The position numbers and the translations under genes are program-made. A stretch of DNA of 64,000 bases from Lachnospiraceae bacterium (lineage in GTDB: Bacteria; Bacillota; Clostridia; Lachnospirales; Lachnospiraceae). This document shows positions 15,059-23,782 of the stretch, piece by piece; the stretch's first letter is position 1, and the number at the start of each line of letters is the position of its first letter. The notes beneath the pieces were generated by a model, which saw nothing but the letters and a program-made list of their open reading frames with translations, did no database searches and was not told where the DNA came from. Location: positions 62,001 to 126,000 of the forward strand of contig CABJBM010000013.1 in assembly GCA_902363835.1 (NCBI GenBank), read 5' to 3'.

Positions 15059-16084
15059 ATGGAAAAATGCGGCGTAAAAGATTTCCTCAAGAGGAAAAAC
15101 GTCACAATTACTGTCCAGACCTATCTCATTGATGCATTGGGTGCTATGGCATTTGGCCTTTTTGCGTCTCTTTTGATCGGAACCATTTTCGGTACTCTGG
15201 GCCAGCAATTCAACCTCACGATTTTCAATGTGATCGCGGATTACGCAAAAAGCGCCACAGGAGCAGCTCTTGGTGTTGCCATCGCTTACGCTCTTCATGC
15301 CCCTCCTCTGGTCCTTTTTTCCGCAGCAACCGTGGGCATTGCCGGCAATGCTCTTGGAGGGCCTGTAGGCGCTCTGGCAGCAACCGTGGTTGCCACGGAG
15401 CTGGGAAAGATCGTTTCAAAGGAAACCCGGCTGGACATTTTGGTCACCCCTGGAGTAACCATCATTTCCGGCGTCCTCATTGCCCAGTCTGTGGGTCCGG
15501 GAGTAGCAGGCTTTATGAGCTGGTTTGGCGCTCTTGTGAAAACAGCCACGGAATTACAGCCATTATTTATGGGAATCCTGGTATCCGCCCTGATCGGCAT
15601 TGCCCTTACCCTGCCCATCAGCAGTGCAGCCATCTGCATTGCCTTATCCCTTGACGGCCTGGCAGGAGGAGCAGCCACAGCCGGCTGCTGTGCACAGATG
15701 ATCGGCTTTGCCGTCCTTTCCTTCCGTGAAAACGGAGTAGGCGGCCTTATGGCCCAGGGCCTTGGCACCAGCATGCTGCAAATGGGAAACATTGTAAAAA
15801 ATCCAAAAATCTGGATTGCTCCTACTCTGACTTCCATGATCACCGGCCCCATAGCAACCATGGTATTCCAGCTGAAAAACATACCTGCAGGCTCTGGCAT
15901 GGGCACCTGCGGGCTGGTAGGTCCCATCGGCGTTTACACTGCCATGAAGGGAGGACTTTTCATGTGGCTTGGAATTTTAGTAGTCTGCTTCCTGCTTCCT
16001 GCCATTCTCACCCTTTTGTTCGGTGAAATACTTAGAAAAATCGGCTGGATCCAATTCGGAGACTTAAAATTAGACTTAAAATAA
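15059..16084 (+). CDS. PTS IIC-like membrane protein (PTS_EIIC_2 type)
   Basis: About 341 residues from ATG 15059, set by AAGGAGA upstream; an earlier in-frame ATG at 15023 has no site. Eight to ten hydrophobic segments with many Gly/Ala, including GNALGGPVGALAATVVATEL and GMGTCGLVGPIGVYTAMKGG. It matches the stand-alone PTS IIC family common in Firmicutes. No IIA or IIB gene is adjacent, so the sugar, or whether it is a PTS protein in function at all, is unclear. Confidence 0.75.
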   Translation: MEKCGVKDFLKRKNVTITVQTYLIDALGAMAFGLFASLLIGTIFGTLGQQFNLTIFNVIADYAKSATGAALGVAIAYALHAPPLVLFSAATVGIAGNALGGPVGALAATVVATELGKIVSKETRLDILVTPGVTIISGVLIAQSVGPGVAGFMSWFGALVKTATELQPLFMGILVSALIGIALTLPISSAAICIALSLDGLAGGAATAGCCAQMIGFAVLSFRENGVGGLMAQGLGTSMLQMGNIVKNPKIWIAPTLTSMITGPIATMVFQLKNIPAGSGMGTCGLVGPIGVYTAMKGGLFMWLGILVVCFLLPAILTLLFGEILRKIGWIQFGDLKLDLK

Positions 16085-16090
16085 GAAAAA

Positions 16091-16142
16091 GAACGGAAGG
16101 AGAATGCCCCAAACTCAACAGGGACATCCTCCTTCCGTTTTT
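16091..16142. terminator. Bidirectional terminator between convergent genes
   Basis: Stem AACGGAAGGAG / CTCCTTCCGTT with inner pairing; T run on the plus strand, A run on the other flank. It serves both the IIC-like gene and the Cys-rich gene. Confidence 0.85.
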
Positions 16143-16151
16143 CACTTTTTA

Positions 16152-16337
16152 TCACTCTTTCTTATCTTCATCCGGATTTCTAAAAGGGCAGTGACCGCAG
16201 CCTCCGCTGCAATGACCGCAGCCACAACCGCAGCTCCCCTTATTTTTTATGAATTTTCTGATTGAAAAACACACCAAAACCAACAGGATCAGGGCAACGA
16301 AAACCGTGGAACCATTGGAAGCTAACCATGCAGGCAT
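16152..16337 (-). CDS. FeoB-associated Cys-rich membrane protein family
   Basis: 61 residues, GGGAGG before the ATG. One membrane helix (STVFVALILLVLVCFSI) is followed by a basic stretch and a Cys-rich tail, CGCGCGHCSGGCGHCPF, able to bind metal. The family usually lies next to feoB, but no feo gene is in this window. It is 21 bp after ktrA and may be co-transcribed with the potassium genes. Confidence 0.8.
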   Translation of the reverse strand: MPAWLASNGSTVFVALILLVLVCFSIRKFIKNKGSCGCGCGHCSGGCGHCPFRNPDEDKKE

Positions 16338-16358
16338 AACAAACCTCCCATCGCTTCT

Positions 16359-17012
16359 CTACTTTAATTCCTTTAGTATATGCTCAATGTGCTCTTTTTT
16401 GCCAATGACCATCAAATGTTCCTGGGCCTGGATCACGTAATCCGCCGGCGGCATGAGCTGGGCCCTGCCTTCTCTCTTGATTCCAAGGACATTGATATGA
16501 TACCTGTTTCTGATATCCACTTCCCTTATGGACTTGTGCACCCATTCAGGAAGAGGCGGGATCTCATAAATAGAAAATTCCGGCGTCAGCTCAATGTAGT
16601 CAAACACATGATCCGTGCTGTAACGGACAGCCAGCTTTTCCGCAATGTCCCTATCCGGATAAATGACTTCATCTGCTCCGTTTCGCAGCAGGAATTTAGC
16701 ATGAATATCACGGTTGGCCTTGCTGATCACCCGCCTGCCCCCCAGTTCCTTCACCAGGCTGGTGATTTCCAGGCTGCTTTGGAAATTCGTCCCTATGCAC
16801 ACAAAACACAGGTCAAAATTAGATATTCCCAGGCTTCTTAAAACCGTTTCATTGGTGCAGTCCCCTACCTTTGCGCTGGTAACATAGGGAAGTAAATCCT
16901 CCAGGAACTCTTCCTTCTGATCCACGATCATGATATCGTTGCCAAGCCTTGCCATATTGATGCACAGATGATGGCCAAACCGGCCAAGTCCAATAATTAA
17001 TACTGATTTCAT
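16359..17012 (-). CDS. ktrA: Potassium uptake regulatory subunit (KtrA/TrkA, RCK)
   Basis: 217 residues. RCK_N domain with Rossmann motif IIGLGRFGHHL (5-15) and an acidic residue ending strand 2 (IVDQ) for nucleotide binding. RCK_C domain from about 135 (EFSIYEIPPLPEWV on). It forms the cytosolic gating ring of the channel-like subunit encoded 18 bp upstream. AAGGAG precedes the ATG. Confidence 0.92.
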   Translation of the reverse strand: MKSVLIIGLGRFGHHLCINMARLGNDIMIVDQKEEFLEDLLPYVTSAKVGDCTNETVLRSLGISNFDLCFVCIGTNFQSSLEITSLVKELGGRRVISKANRDIHAKFLLRNGADEVIYPDRDIAEKLAVRYSTDHVFDYIELTPEFSIYEIPPLPEWVHKSIREVDIRNRYHINVLGIKREGRAQLMPPADYVIQAQEHLMVIGKKEHIEHILKELK

Positions 17013-17030
17013 GATTTCACTCCTTTTTCT

Positions 17031-18392
17031 TTAACCTATGTTAATCGCTTCCGTCACTTGTTCCACATGAGCCTTCCGCTGGCTCTGGGCAAATGCAAGG
17101 GCAAAAGACAGGCTTCCGATCCTTCCGCTGTACATGAGAATAATGATAATAACCCGTGATACGGAATAAAGCTCTCTGGTAATACCTGTGGTCATTCCAA
17201 CCGTTCCAATAGCAGATGCTGTTTCAAACAGTATGTCCGAAAATCCCAGGGGCTGAATTGCCATAATGGCCAGGGAAGCAGAAAGAGCCAGGAATAAGTT
17301 AATGGTTAAAATAGCTCCTGCCCGCTTAATGGCAGCCTCTTCCAGGCGCCTTCCAAAAATATTGACCCCATAGGTCTGCTTAATATTGGAGTGCACGCAC
17401 ATAAGAAGGACAAAAACAGTGGTGGTCTTAATTCCGCCTGCCGTTGATCCCGGACTTCCTCCAATGAACATGAGAATTATGGTCAGCAGCTTGCTCCCAT
17501 CGGTCAGGGCCGCCGTATCGGTCGTATTAAAACCGGCTGTTCTGGCTGTTACGGAACTGAACATGGACGTCAGGATCTGCCCGCTCACATTCATTCCCAC
17601 CAGTAAGTTGTTCCGTTCCAGCAGGTAGAAAAGGATTCCTCCTCCAAAAACCAGGATTGCGGTGCTCACCAAAACCATTTTTGTATGGAGCATGTATTTT
17701 TTAAAACGAAGCCTGTTCTTGTATATGTCGTCCCATACAATAAAACCAATGCCTCCTATGATGATCAGGGACATGATGACCAGATTCACCAGCCAGTCAT
17801 CGTAATATGAGACAAAGGAGCTATAAGGCGTCTGATTCCCCATTAAATCAAATCCCGCATTGCAGAATGCGGAAATGGAGTGGAAAATGCCGTAAAACGA
17901 CCCCCGCCAAAACCCGTATTTAGGGATAAAGCGGCTGGCCAGAAGAATGGCTCCGGCTCCTTCAAACAGGCAGGTCCCTTTTATGATCCTCTTTGCCAGC
18001 CTTACAACGCCGCCGATCTGCAGGGTATTGACGCTTTCCTGCAAAAGCCCTCTTTCTTTTAATCCGATCTTCCGTCTAAGTACAATGGAGATAAACACCC
18101 CCACCGTGACAAATCCAAGGCCTCCGATCTGTATCATGGTCATGATCACTACCTGGCCGAACAAGGACCACTGGGTCCAGGTATCCCTGACAATCAGACC
18201 TGTTACGCAGGAGGCGCTGGTAGCTGTAAACAGGCAGCTTAAAAAATCTTCAGACTGCCCGTCCCTGCTGGAAATGGGAAGCATTAAAAGAAGTGCTCCC
18301 GTCATGATAAGACAAAAAAATCCATATGCAATAAACTGCGTCTGGCTTATGTGCCGTTTGACGCGTTTTAACTGTTTCTCTTCCATGTTCAT
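17031..18392 (-). CDS. ktrB: Potassium uptake membrane subunit (KtrB/TrkH)
   Basis: 453 residues with four M1-P-M2 repeats. The selectivity-filter loops are visible around SASCVTGLIV, SAFCNAGFDL, TARTAGFNT and SAIGTVGMTTG, each with the central glycine. The hydrophobic gate loop GGSPGSTAGGIKTTT is present. It works with KtrA as a sodium- or proton-linked potassium importer. The promoter has an extended -10 (TGCTATACT complement 18499-18504). Confidence 0.93.
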   Translation of the reverse strand: MNMEEKQLKRVKRHISQTQFIAYGFFCLIMTGALLLMLPISSRDGQSEDFLSCLFTATSASCVTGLIVRDTWTQWSLFGQVVIMTMIQIGGLGFVTVGVFISIVLRRKIGLKERGLLQESVNTLQIGGVVRLAKRIIKGTCLFEGAGAILLASRFIPKYGFWRGSFYGIFHSISAFCNAGFDLMGNQTPYSSFVSYYDDWLVNLVIMSLIIIGGIGFIVWDDIYKNRLRFKKYMLHTKMVLVSTAILVFGGGILFYLLERNNLLVGMNVSGQILTSMFSSVTARTAGFNTTDTAALTDGSKLLTIILMFIGGSPGSTAGGIKTTTVFVLLMCVHSNIKQTYGVNIFGRRLEEAAIKRAGAILTINLFLALSASLAIMAIQPLGFSDILFETASAIGTVGMTTGITRELYSVSRVIIIILMYSGRIGSLSFALAFAQSQRKAHVEQVTEAINIG

Positions 18393-18498
18393 TTCACTGT
18401 TTTTCCTCTTTTCCTTTGGTTCCGCCCTGCCTTTTACCGGCCCTGCCTATTCTCCCTATTTTATTCATTTTTAATCTCCTATCTGATTCCATCTGCAT

Positions 18499-18524
18499 AG
18501 TATAGCACACTTTATCTGGAAGAA
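18499..18524 (-). promoter_or_regulatory. ktrBA promoter, extended -10
   Basis: Minus-strand TGCTATACT with TATACT complement at 18499-18504. The upstream 18 bases, TTCCAGATAAAGTGTGC, closely match those of the deacetylase promoter ending at 10200. Confidence 0.5.
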
Positions 18525-18549
18525 AAAGGATGTTTTTTATTTGAACAGG

Positions 18550-18602
18550 AAAAGGCCTGTAACATGCATAAGAAGAGAAACTCTTCCTGCCGTTTACAGG
18601 CC
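18550..18602 (-). terminator. Terminator after the LCP gene
   Basis: Stem GGCCTGTAA / TTACAGGCC (18554-18602), TTTT after it on the minus strand. Confidence 0.75.
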
Positions 18603-18612
18603 AGCCAGCCTT

Positions 18613-19638
18613 TTATCCCTTATTTTTTATCCGAAGCTCGATCTGCCTGCTGATCTCCTTTACCTGATCAGAGGGTTCGTAATTTTCTTCATCAAATAAA
18701 AACTGGTGAAGCCTTTTTACGTTTGATTCCAAGGTCACCGGGACAACGCAGTCTCTTTTTCCGATCATCACGTCCTTAAGCTTTGACGGAAATCCTTCTG
18801 TTTCAGTCAGATGGAACCTTTTTATATTTTTCACCAGAGGAAACACGTCCTTCATGCCAATGCTGGTAGAGATCTGGGGAAACACAGCACCGACCACCTT
18901 GCTGAGAGTCGCTGCATCCGCTTCCCTGGCCTTTTTAAGCGCTAAGTCCACCACCTCTCTCTGCCGTTCCGTCCGTTTAAAATCCGTATCCATTTTTCTG
19001 AGCCTTGCATAGGCAACTGCCTGGACCCCATCTAAGTGGTTGGGTCCCTCTTTTTTTAAATGATGGGAGCCCACTCCCGTGGATTCCACGGTCTCCGTGA
19101 TAAAGCCGTTAATCACCCGGAATTCTTCATGGCTGATGTCCACATCAATCCCTCCCAGAAGATTGATGGCATCTGCAACTGCCTTCCAGCTAAAAGATGC
19201 ATAATCATCAATGGTCAAATCCAGGTTTTCATTTAAAGCATCAATCGCCTGTTTGGGGCCGCCTTTAAAATATGCCTCATTGATCTTGTCGTAACGCTCT
19301 TTATCTTCTATTTTTAAATAGGTATCCCGATAAACAGAAACCAGACGTATTTCCCCTGTACCTAAATTCACATTAAGGAGCATCTGCATATCCGACCTGG
19401 TACCCTTTCCAAGGGTCCCTTCCCTGGAATCCACGCCAAACACCGCCACAGTCCAGTAGCCCTCCATTTTCTCCTGTGTCTCAATGCTGATATTCGTATT
19501 CTGTATCTGAGGCACCTGTAATTTGGGAGCGGACTGGGGCATGTGAATGATGTTCCAGGCGTATCCAAGCATAGTCCCAATTAAAGCTGCCCAGACGGCC
19601 GCTATGGTGATCAATCCCCATTTTAAGTAATTAGTCAT
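18613..19638 (-). CDS. LytR-CpsA-Psr (LCP) family cell-wall ligase
   Basis: 341 residues; GGAGGAACC before the ATG. One N-terminal membrane helix (WGLITIAAVWAALIGTMLGY) and an extracellular LCP domain with AVFGVDSREGTLGKGTRSDM, VSVYRDTYLKI and the arginine-rich AYARLRKMDTDFKRTERQRE. LCP enzymes attach teichoic acids, capsule or other glycopolymers to peptidoglycan. It stands alone between terminators. Confidence 0.92.
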   Translation of the reverse strand: MTNYLKWGLITIAAVWAALIGTMLGYAWNIIHMPQSAPKLQVPQIQNTNISIETQEKMEGYWTVAVFGVDSREGTLGKGTRSDMQMLLNVNLGTGEIRLVSVYRDTYLKIEDKERYDKINEAYFKGGPKQAIDALNENLDLTIDDYASFSWKAVADAINLLGGIDVDISHEEFRVINGFITETVESTGVGSHHLKKEGPNHLDGVQAVAYARLRKMDTDFKRTERQREVVDLALKKAREADAATLSKVVGAVFPQISTSIGMKDVFPLVKNIKRFHLTETEGFPSKLKDVMIGKRDCVVPVTLESNVKRLHQFLFDEENYEPSDQVKEISRQIELRIKNKG

Positions 19639-19660
19639 GGTTCCTCCGTTATCATTAAAT

Positions 19661-19691
19661 AAAAAAAGAAGAGATACTCATTCTTATCTCT
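19661..19691 (-). terminator. Terminator after the HAD phosphatase gene
   Basis: Stem AGAGATA / TATCTCT with an 8-nt loop, followed by TCTTTTTTT on the minus strand. Confidence 0.8.
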
Positions 19692-19717
19692 CCTTAATTT
19701 TCCTTTATTTTAAAATT

Positions 19718-20371
19718 TTATTCAAAAATATGCCTGATTTCACTGGGATGGCCTATAATATACTTAGGATGAAACGCTTCCAGTTCCTCCCGCTCACGAA
19801 AGCCCCATGTCACGGCCACCGTATCCATTCCGGCATTGATACCTGTCCTCATATCAGTATTGGTATCTCCGAAATAAAGGCATTCAGAAGGCTTTGCATG
19901 AAAGCGCTCCGCTGTCATAAAGGCTCCTGAAGGGTCTGGCTTGCATTTCACTCCATTTCCCTCCCCAATGATCATGTCAAAAAAACCACTTCCGTAAACA
20001 GCTTCCACGCATTCAACGGCACGTTCATGGCCTTTGTTGGTCAGCACTCCGATTTTAATTTCCTTGTCCTTCAGGAATTTTAAAAACTCTGCCATTCCAT
20101 CGTATGGCTCCACCTTGTAAAGGCAGTTTTTTTCAAAGGTATCCTCATAAAATGCAAGGGCTTCCTCATAATGGGCCAGCTTCTCATCTCCCGAGTAAAT
20201 AAGGGCCCGTTCCACCAGCTTTTTAAAGCCATCGCCCACAAACTTCTTGGTGTGATCCACATCAACCGGTTTATAGCCAAAATGCTCCATGGTCAGGCTG
20301 ATGCTGTAAGCCAGTGAATGAATGGTATTGATAATGGTTCCGTCCAGATCAAATATACAGCACTTATACAT
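19718..20371 (-). CDS. HAD family hydrolase, phosphoglycolate phosphatase-like
   Basis: About 217 residues from ATG 20371 (GGAAGGAG upstream). Motif I is FDLDGTIINT, motif II IGVLTNKGH, motif III lysine in CKPDPS, and motif IV YFGDTNTDM. The helical cap between ~15 and 80 is of the PGP/Gph type. The substrate could be phosphoglycolate or another small phosphate ester. Confidence 0.88.
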   Translation of the reverse strand: MYKCCIFDLDGTIINTIHSLAYSISLTMEHFGYKPVDVDHTKKFVGDGFKKLVERALIYSGDEKLAHYEEALAFYEDTFEKNCLYKVEPYDGMAEFLKFLKDKEIKIGVLTNKGHERAVECVEAVYGSGFFDMIIGEGNGVKCKPDPSGAFMTAERFHAKPSECLYFGDTNTDMRTGINAGMDTVAVTWGFREREELEAFHPKYIIGHPSEIRHIFE

Positions 20372-20570
20372 ATTTTTCTCCTTCCTGCTCTTTTGCACTT
20401 AACAACGATCTCCCATCCCGGGAGGCAAAAAAGTTTTTGTCTGCTTCAAATCTCTTCTTAAGATTATAGAACATAATCCCTCAAAAATCCACTCCAACCT
20501 TACCTCATGAGAAAACCTTTCTCTTGCCCCTTGAAATTATTTATCAAAAGCTTTTTAACAGAATATGCAA

Positions 20571-20601
20571 TAAAATACCCCAGCCTTTTGGCTGAGGTAC
20601 T
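20571..20601 (-). terminator. Terminator after fruA
   Basis: Stem TACCTCAGCC / GGCTGGGGTA with AAAA loop, then TTTTA on the minus strand. Confidence 0.8.
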
Positions 20602-20610
20602 TTAAACAAG

Positions 20611-22527
20611 TTATTCTGTTTCCAGATTCTTCTTTAACGCCGCTAATACAAGGCAGCCTACGGCAGAACCAATGATAACGGCTAACAGGTATCCAAAAGG
20701 ATTTCCAATGGTAGGAAGAACGAAGATACCTCCATGGGGTGCCCGAAGCGTACAGCCAAGAGCCATGGAAAGACCGCCTGCCACTGCGGAACCTATGATA
20801 CAGGAAGGAATAACACGGATAGGATCAGCAGCAGCAAAAGGAATGGCTCCCTCAGAAATAAAGGAGAGGCCCATAATATAGTTGACCAGACCTGACTGAC
20901 GCTCCTTCTCCGTAAATTTCTTCTTGAAAAATGTGGTGCAAAGAGCAACGGCGATTGGCGGAACCATACCGCCTGCCATAACAGCCGCCATAATATCAAA
21001 ATTGCCTTCTGCCAGCTGTGCCGTACCAAATACATAAGCAGCCTTGTTCACAGGACCGCCCATATCAACGGACATCATGCCTCCCACAACAGCCCCCAGG
21101 ATGATCTTGCTGGTGCCGCCCATTCCGTTTAACAGGCCTGTAATTCCATCGTTAATGGCACCGACAAAAGGATTGATAAAGGTGGTTGCCACTGCTACAA
21201 GGAAAATACCGATCAAGGGATACAATAAAACAGGCTTAATTCCTTCCAGGGACTTGGGAAGCTTGCTGAAGGCCTTTTTAAGCATGATCACAATGTATCC
21301 GCCGATGAAACCGGCTAACAATGCTCCAAGGAAACCGGAGTTTACGCTTCCCCCTGCCGGATTTGCAAAGGTAGCTCCCATTTTAGCAATGAGTCCGCCC
21401 ACAAATCCCACTGCCAGGCCGGGACGGTCCGCAATGCTCATGGCAATGTATCCTGCCAGGACCGGAAGCATCATGCCAAAGGCCTGCTCTCCAATGGTCT
21501 TTAAATAAGCTGCCAGAGGAGTGTTCTTTCCAAAGTTAGAAGGATCAATGGAAAAATCATCAAACAGGAAGGCCAGTGCGATCAAAATTCCGCCGCCGAT
21601 AACAAAAGGAAGCATGTGGGAAACACCGTTCATCAGATGCTTATAAATGGAACGGCCGGCACTTTCCTGGTCGCTGCCTTCGGAGGAGGATCCTGAATGA
21701 TGGTAAACAGGAGTCTCCCCACTTACCGCTCTTTTAACCAGGTCTTCTCCCTTTTGGATTCCTTCCGTAACAGTTGCCATGACCACCCGCTTTCCGTCAA
21801 AACGGGCCATATCCACCTTCTTATCCGCCGCAATGATAATGCCGTCCGCTGCGGCAATTTCCTCTCTTGTCAGGGCATTGCCAACGCCCTCTGCTCCGTT
21901 GGTTTCCGCTTTCAGAGGGATCCCCAGCTTTTTCCCCTGCTGTTCCAGGTTCTCAGCAGCCATAAAGGTATGGGCAATTCCGGTGGGGCAGGCAGTCACT
22001 GCCAGAACCCGGTATCCATTTTGAGCCTTTGCAGCGCCTTTGGCTTTTTCTTCTTTTTTCTCCTGATAACGCTCTGACTCCTTATCGTCAATAAGCCTCA
22101 AAAATTCTTCCTTTGATTTTGTATTGATTAAATCGTTCTTAAAATCCGGGTCCATGAGAAGAGTGGAAAGCCTGGACAATGCCTCCAGATGAACGTCCGC
22201 TTCTCCTTCCGGAGCTGCGATCATGAATATCAAATGGGCGAGAGAACCGTCAAAAGCCTCATAATCCACGCCTTCCGGCACTACCACAGCGGAAAGTCCA
22301 GGCTCCTTAACAGCCCCTACCTTTGCATGGGGTATGGCAATCCCATCGCCCACTGCCGTACTTCCCAGGGCTTCCCTTGCCAGGATCCCTTCCTTGTACC
22401 CGGCCTTGTCTTTAAGCCTTCCGCCGGCTTCCATTAAGCCTACCAGTCTGTCAATTGCCTCGTCTTTGCCGGAAACTTTTACTCCCAGCTCAATGCTTTC
22501 CTTTTTCAGTAACTCTGTAATTCTCAT
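20611..22527 (-). CDS. fruA: PTS fructose-specific EIIABC
   Basis: 638 residues from ATG 22527. EIIA domain (1-~150) with active-site His67 in IAIPHAKVGAV. EIIB (~172-270) with Cys180 in VTACPTGIAHTF. EIIC (~290-638) with about nine membrane segments and GGPVNKAAYVFG. It imports fructose as fructose-1-phosphate, which the neighbouring FruK converts to fructose-1,6-bisphosphate. Its ATG overlaps the fruK stop by one base (TGATG), so the two are coupled. Confidence 0.95.
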   Translation of the reverse strand: MRITELLKKESIELGVKVSGKDEAIDRLVGLMEAGGRLKDKAGYKEGILAREALGSTAVGDGIAIPHAKVGAVKEPGLSAVVVPEGVDYEAFDGSLAHLIFMIAAPEGEADVHLEALSRLSTLLMDPDFKNDLINTKSKEEFLRLIDDKESERYQEKKEEKAKGAAKAQNGYRVLAVTACPTGIAHTFMAAENLEQQGKKLGIPLKAETNGAEGVGNALTREEIAAADGIIIAADKKVDMARFDGKRVVMATVTEGIQKGEDLVKRAVSGETPVYHHSGSSSEGSDQESAGRSIYKHLMNGVSHMLPFVIGGGILIALAFLFDDFSIDPSNFGKNTPLAAYLKTIGEQAFGMMLPVLAGYIAMSIADRPGLAVGFVGGLIAKMGATFANPAGGSVNSGFLGALLAGFIGGYIVIMLKKAFSKLPKSLEGIKPVLLYPLIGIFLVAVATTFINPFVGAINDGITGLLNGMGGTSKIILGAVVGGMMSVDMGGPVNKAAYVFGTAQLAEGNFDIMAAVMAGGMVPPIAVALCTTFFKKKFTEKERQSGLVNYIMGLSFISEGAIPFAAADPIRVIPSCIIGSAVAGGLSMALGCTLRAPHGGIFVLPTIGNPFGYLLAVIIGSAVGCLVLAALKKNLETE

Positions 22528-23444
22528 CAAAACCCCTCCTTTGGCAATTCTTCATACAGCTTCATAATATCTTCCCTGGATGCAAGCCCCTCAGAAAAGG
22601 CGCTGGCACTTCCTGCCGCGCTTCCAAGACGCAGTGCATGCCCATAGCTTCCGTTTTCCAGATAACCGGCAATAAATCCGGCCACCATAGAATCTCCTGC
22701 TCCCACAGAATTCTTCACTGTTCCCTTTGGCACTCCCATCCGGAATACTTCCCCTTCTTCGGTAATCAGGATGGCTCCGTCTCCTGCCATGGAAATCAAC
22801 ACATTTCTGGCTCCTTTTTCCTGAAGGCGCTTCCCATATTCAATGATTTCCTCCGGCCCATGAAGGGTTACGCCAAACATCTCCCCTAGTTCATGATTAT
22901 TTGGCTTAATGAGAAAGGGATGGTAAGGAAGTACATTAATGAGCAAATCCTTTGTTGCATCCACCACAATACGGACTCCCCTTCCATCCAGAGCTTCCAT
23001 GATCCGTTCATAGATGCCATCGTCAATGGATTTTGGAATGCTGCCGGATAAAACCAGGATATCTCCGCCAGTTAAATGGTCCAGCTTTTCAAAAAGAAGG
23101 GTTACGTCTTCCCCGGTGATCTCAGGTCCCATGCCGTTAATCTCTGTCTCTTCCTGAGATTTAAGCTTTACATTGATCCTTGACAATCCCTTTTTCACAC
23201 GGATAAAATCCGCCTGAAACCCAAGCCCCTTAACTCCCCGCCGGATCTCTTCTCCGGTAAATCCTGCCACAAAACCCAGGGCGGTATTTTCATACCCCAA
23301 AGTCGATAAAACCGCAGATACGTTCAGTCCTTTTCCCCCATAATAGATGCTTTCCTGCTCAGTTCTATTAACTGCTCCCAGTGTGAAGTGATCTACCCTT
23401 ACGACATAATCCAAAGCAGGATTAAATGTTACGGTGTAAATCAT
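22527..23444 (-). CDS. fruK: 1-phosphofructokinase
   Basis: 305 residues; PfkB family. N-terminal MIYTVTFNPALDYVV, the glycine motif YYGGKGLNVSAVL, and the C-terminal anion-hole motif GAGDSMVAGF with the catalytic Asp. AAAAGGAGAGG before the ATG. It is the first gene of the fruKA operon. No DeoR-type fruR gene is attached, which is less common. Confidence 0.95.
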   Translation of the reverse strand: MIYTVTFNPALDYVVRVDHFTLGAVNRTEQESIYYGGKGLNVSAVLSTLGYENTALGFVAGFTGEEIRRGVKGLGFQADFIRVKKGLSRINVKLKSQEETEINGMGPEITGEDVTLLFEKLDHLTGGDILVLSGSIPKSIDDGIYERIMEALDGRGVRIVVDATKDLLINVLPYHPFLIKPNNHELGEMFGVTLHGPEEIIEYGKRLQEKGARNVLISMAGDGAILITEEGEVFRMGVPKGTVKNSVGAGDSMVAGFIAGYLENGSYGHALRLGSAAGSASAFSEGLASREDIMKLYEELPKEGF

Positions 23445-23493
23445 ATGTCACCTCTCCTTTTATATATAAAATTTTATTTCTTTACTCTCCTAT

Positions 23494-23522
23494 AATATAA
23501 TACGATTGCTTTATTTCGTCAA
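23494..23522 (-). promoter_or_regulatory. fruKA promoter
   Basis: TTGACG (23517-23522), 17-bp spacer, TATATT (23494-23499) on the minus strand. The -35 contains the stop codon of the small upstream reading frame. Confidence 0.75.
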
Positions 23523-23668
23523 TATCTTTCTTCGAGAAATGTTATTTCTTCATGTGTTTCAGGATTTTGCACAATTTCCCCCTTAAATTCTAAAAGAAAA
23601 GGCTGTTTTTTTGTGCTGATTGCCTCTTTCCAGTATTCCCCAATGAGGTTTAAAGTATTTACCCTCAT
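23519..23668 (-). CDS. Possible small protein upstream of fruK
   Basis: A 49-codon frame from ATG 23668 (MRVNTLNLIGEYWKEAISTK...), with an ordinary globular-looking composition (aromatic, acidic and basic residues mixed). Its ribosome binding site is weak (GCGGAAA), and a longer version would start at TTG 23701. It sits between the mcp terminator and the fruKA promoter. I do not recognise it; it may be a real small gene or chance. Confidence 0.3.
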   Translation of the reverse strand: MRVNTLNLIGEYWKEAISTKKQPFLLEFKGEIVQNPETHEEITFLEERY

Positions 23669-23708
23669 TTTCCGCTTTTCTTTTTCATCTCTCACTCCCA
23701 ATATCCTA

Positions 23709-23756
23709 TTAAAAAAGCAGGTTTACATTGTCATCATAACATTGTGCAAACCTGCT
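23709..23756 (-). terminator. Terminator after the chemoreceptor gene
   Basis: Stem AGCAGGTTT / AAACCTGCT with inner CATTG/CAATG pairing, then TTTTTAAT on the minus strand. Confidence 0.8.
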
Positions 23757-23782
23757 GTCCTTGGACCTTTTATGAGATTTTA

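Noticed and set aside
15295..15927. A 210-codon frame antisense to the PTS IIC-like gene
   Set aside because: Composition rich in P, A, M and T is the usual shadow of a membrane protein on the other strand.
16152..16337. Metallothionein call for the Cys-rich small protein
   Set aside because: The membrane helix and tail layout fit the FeoB-associated family better.
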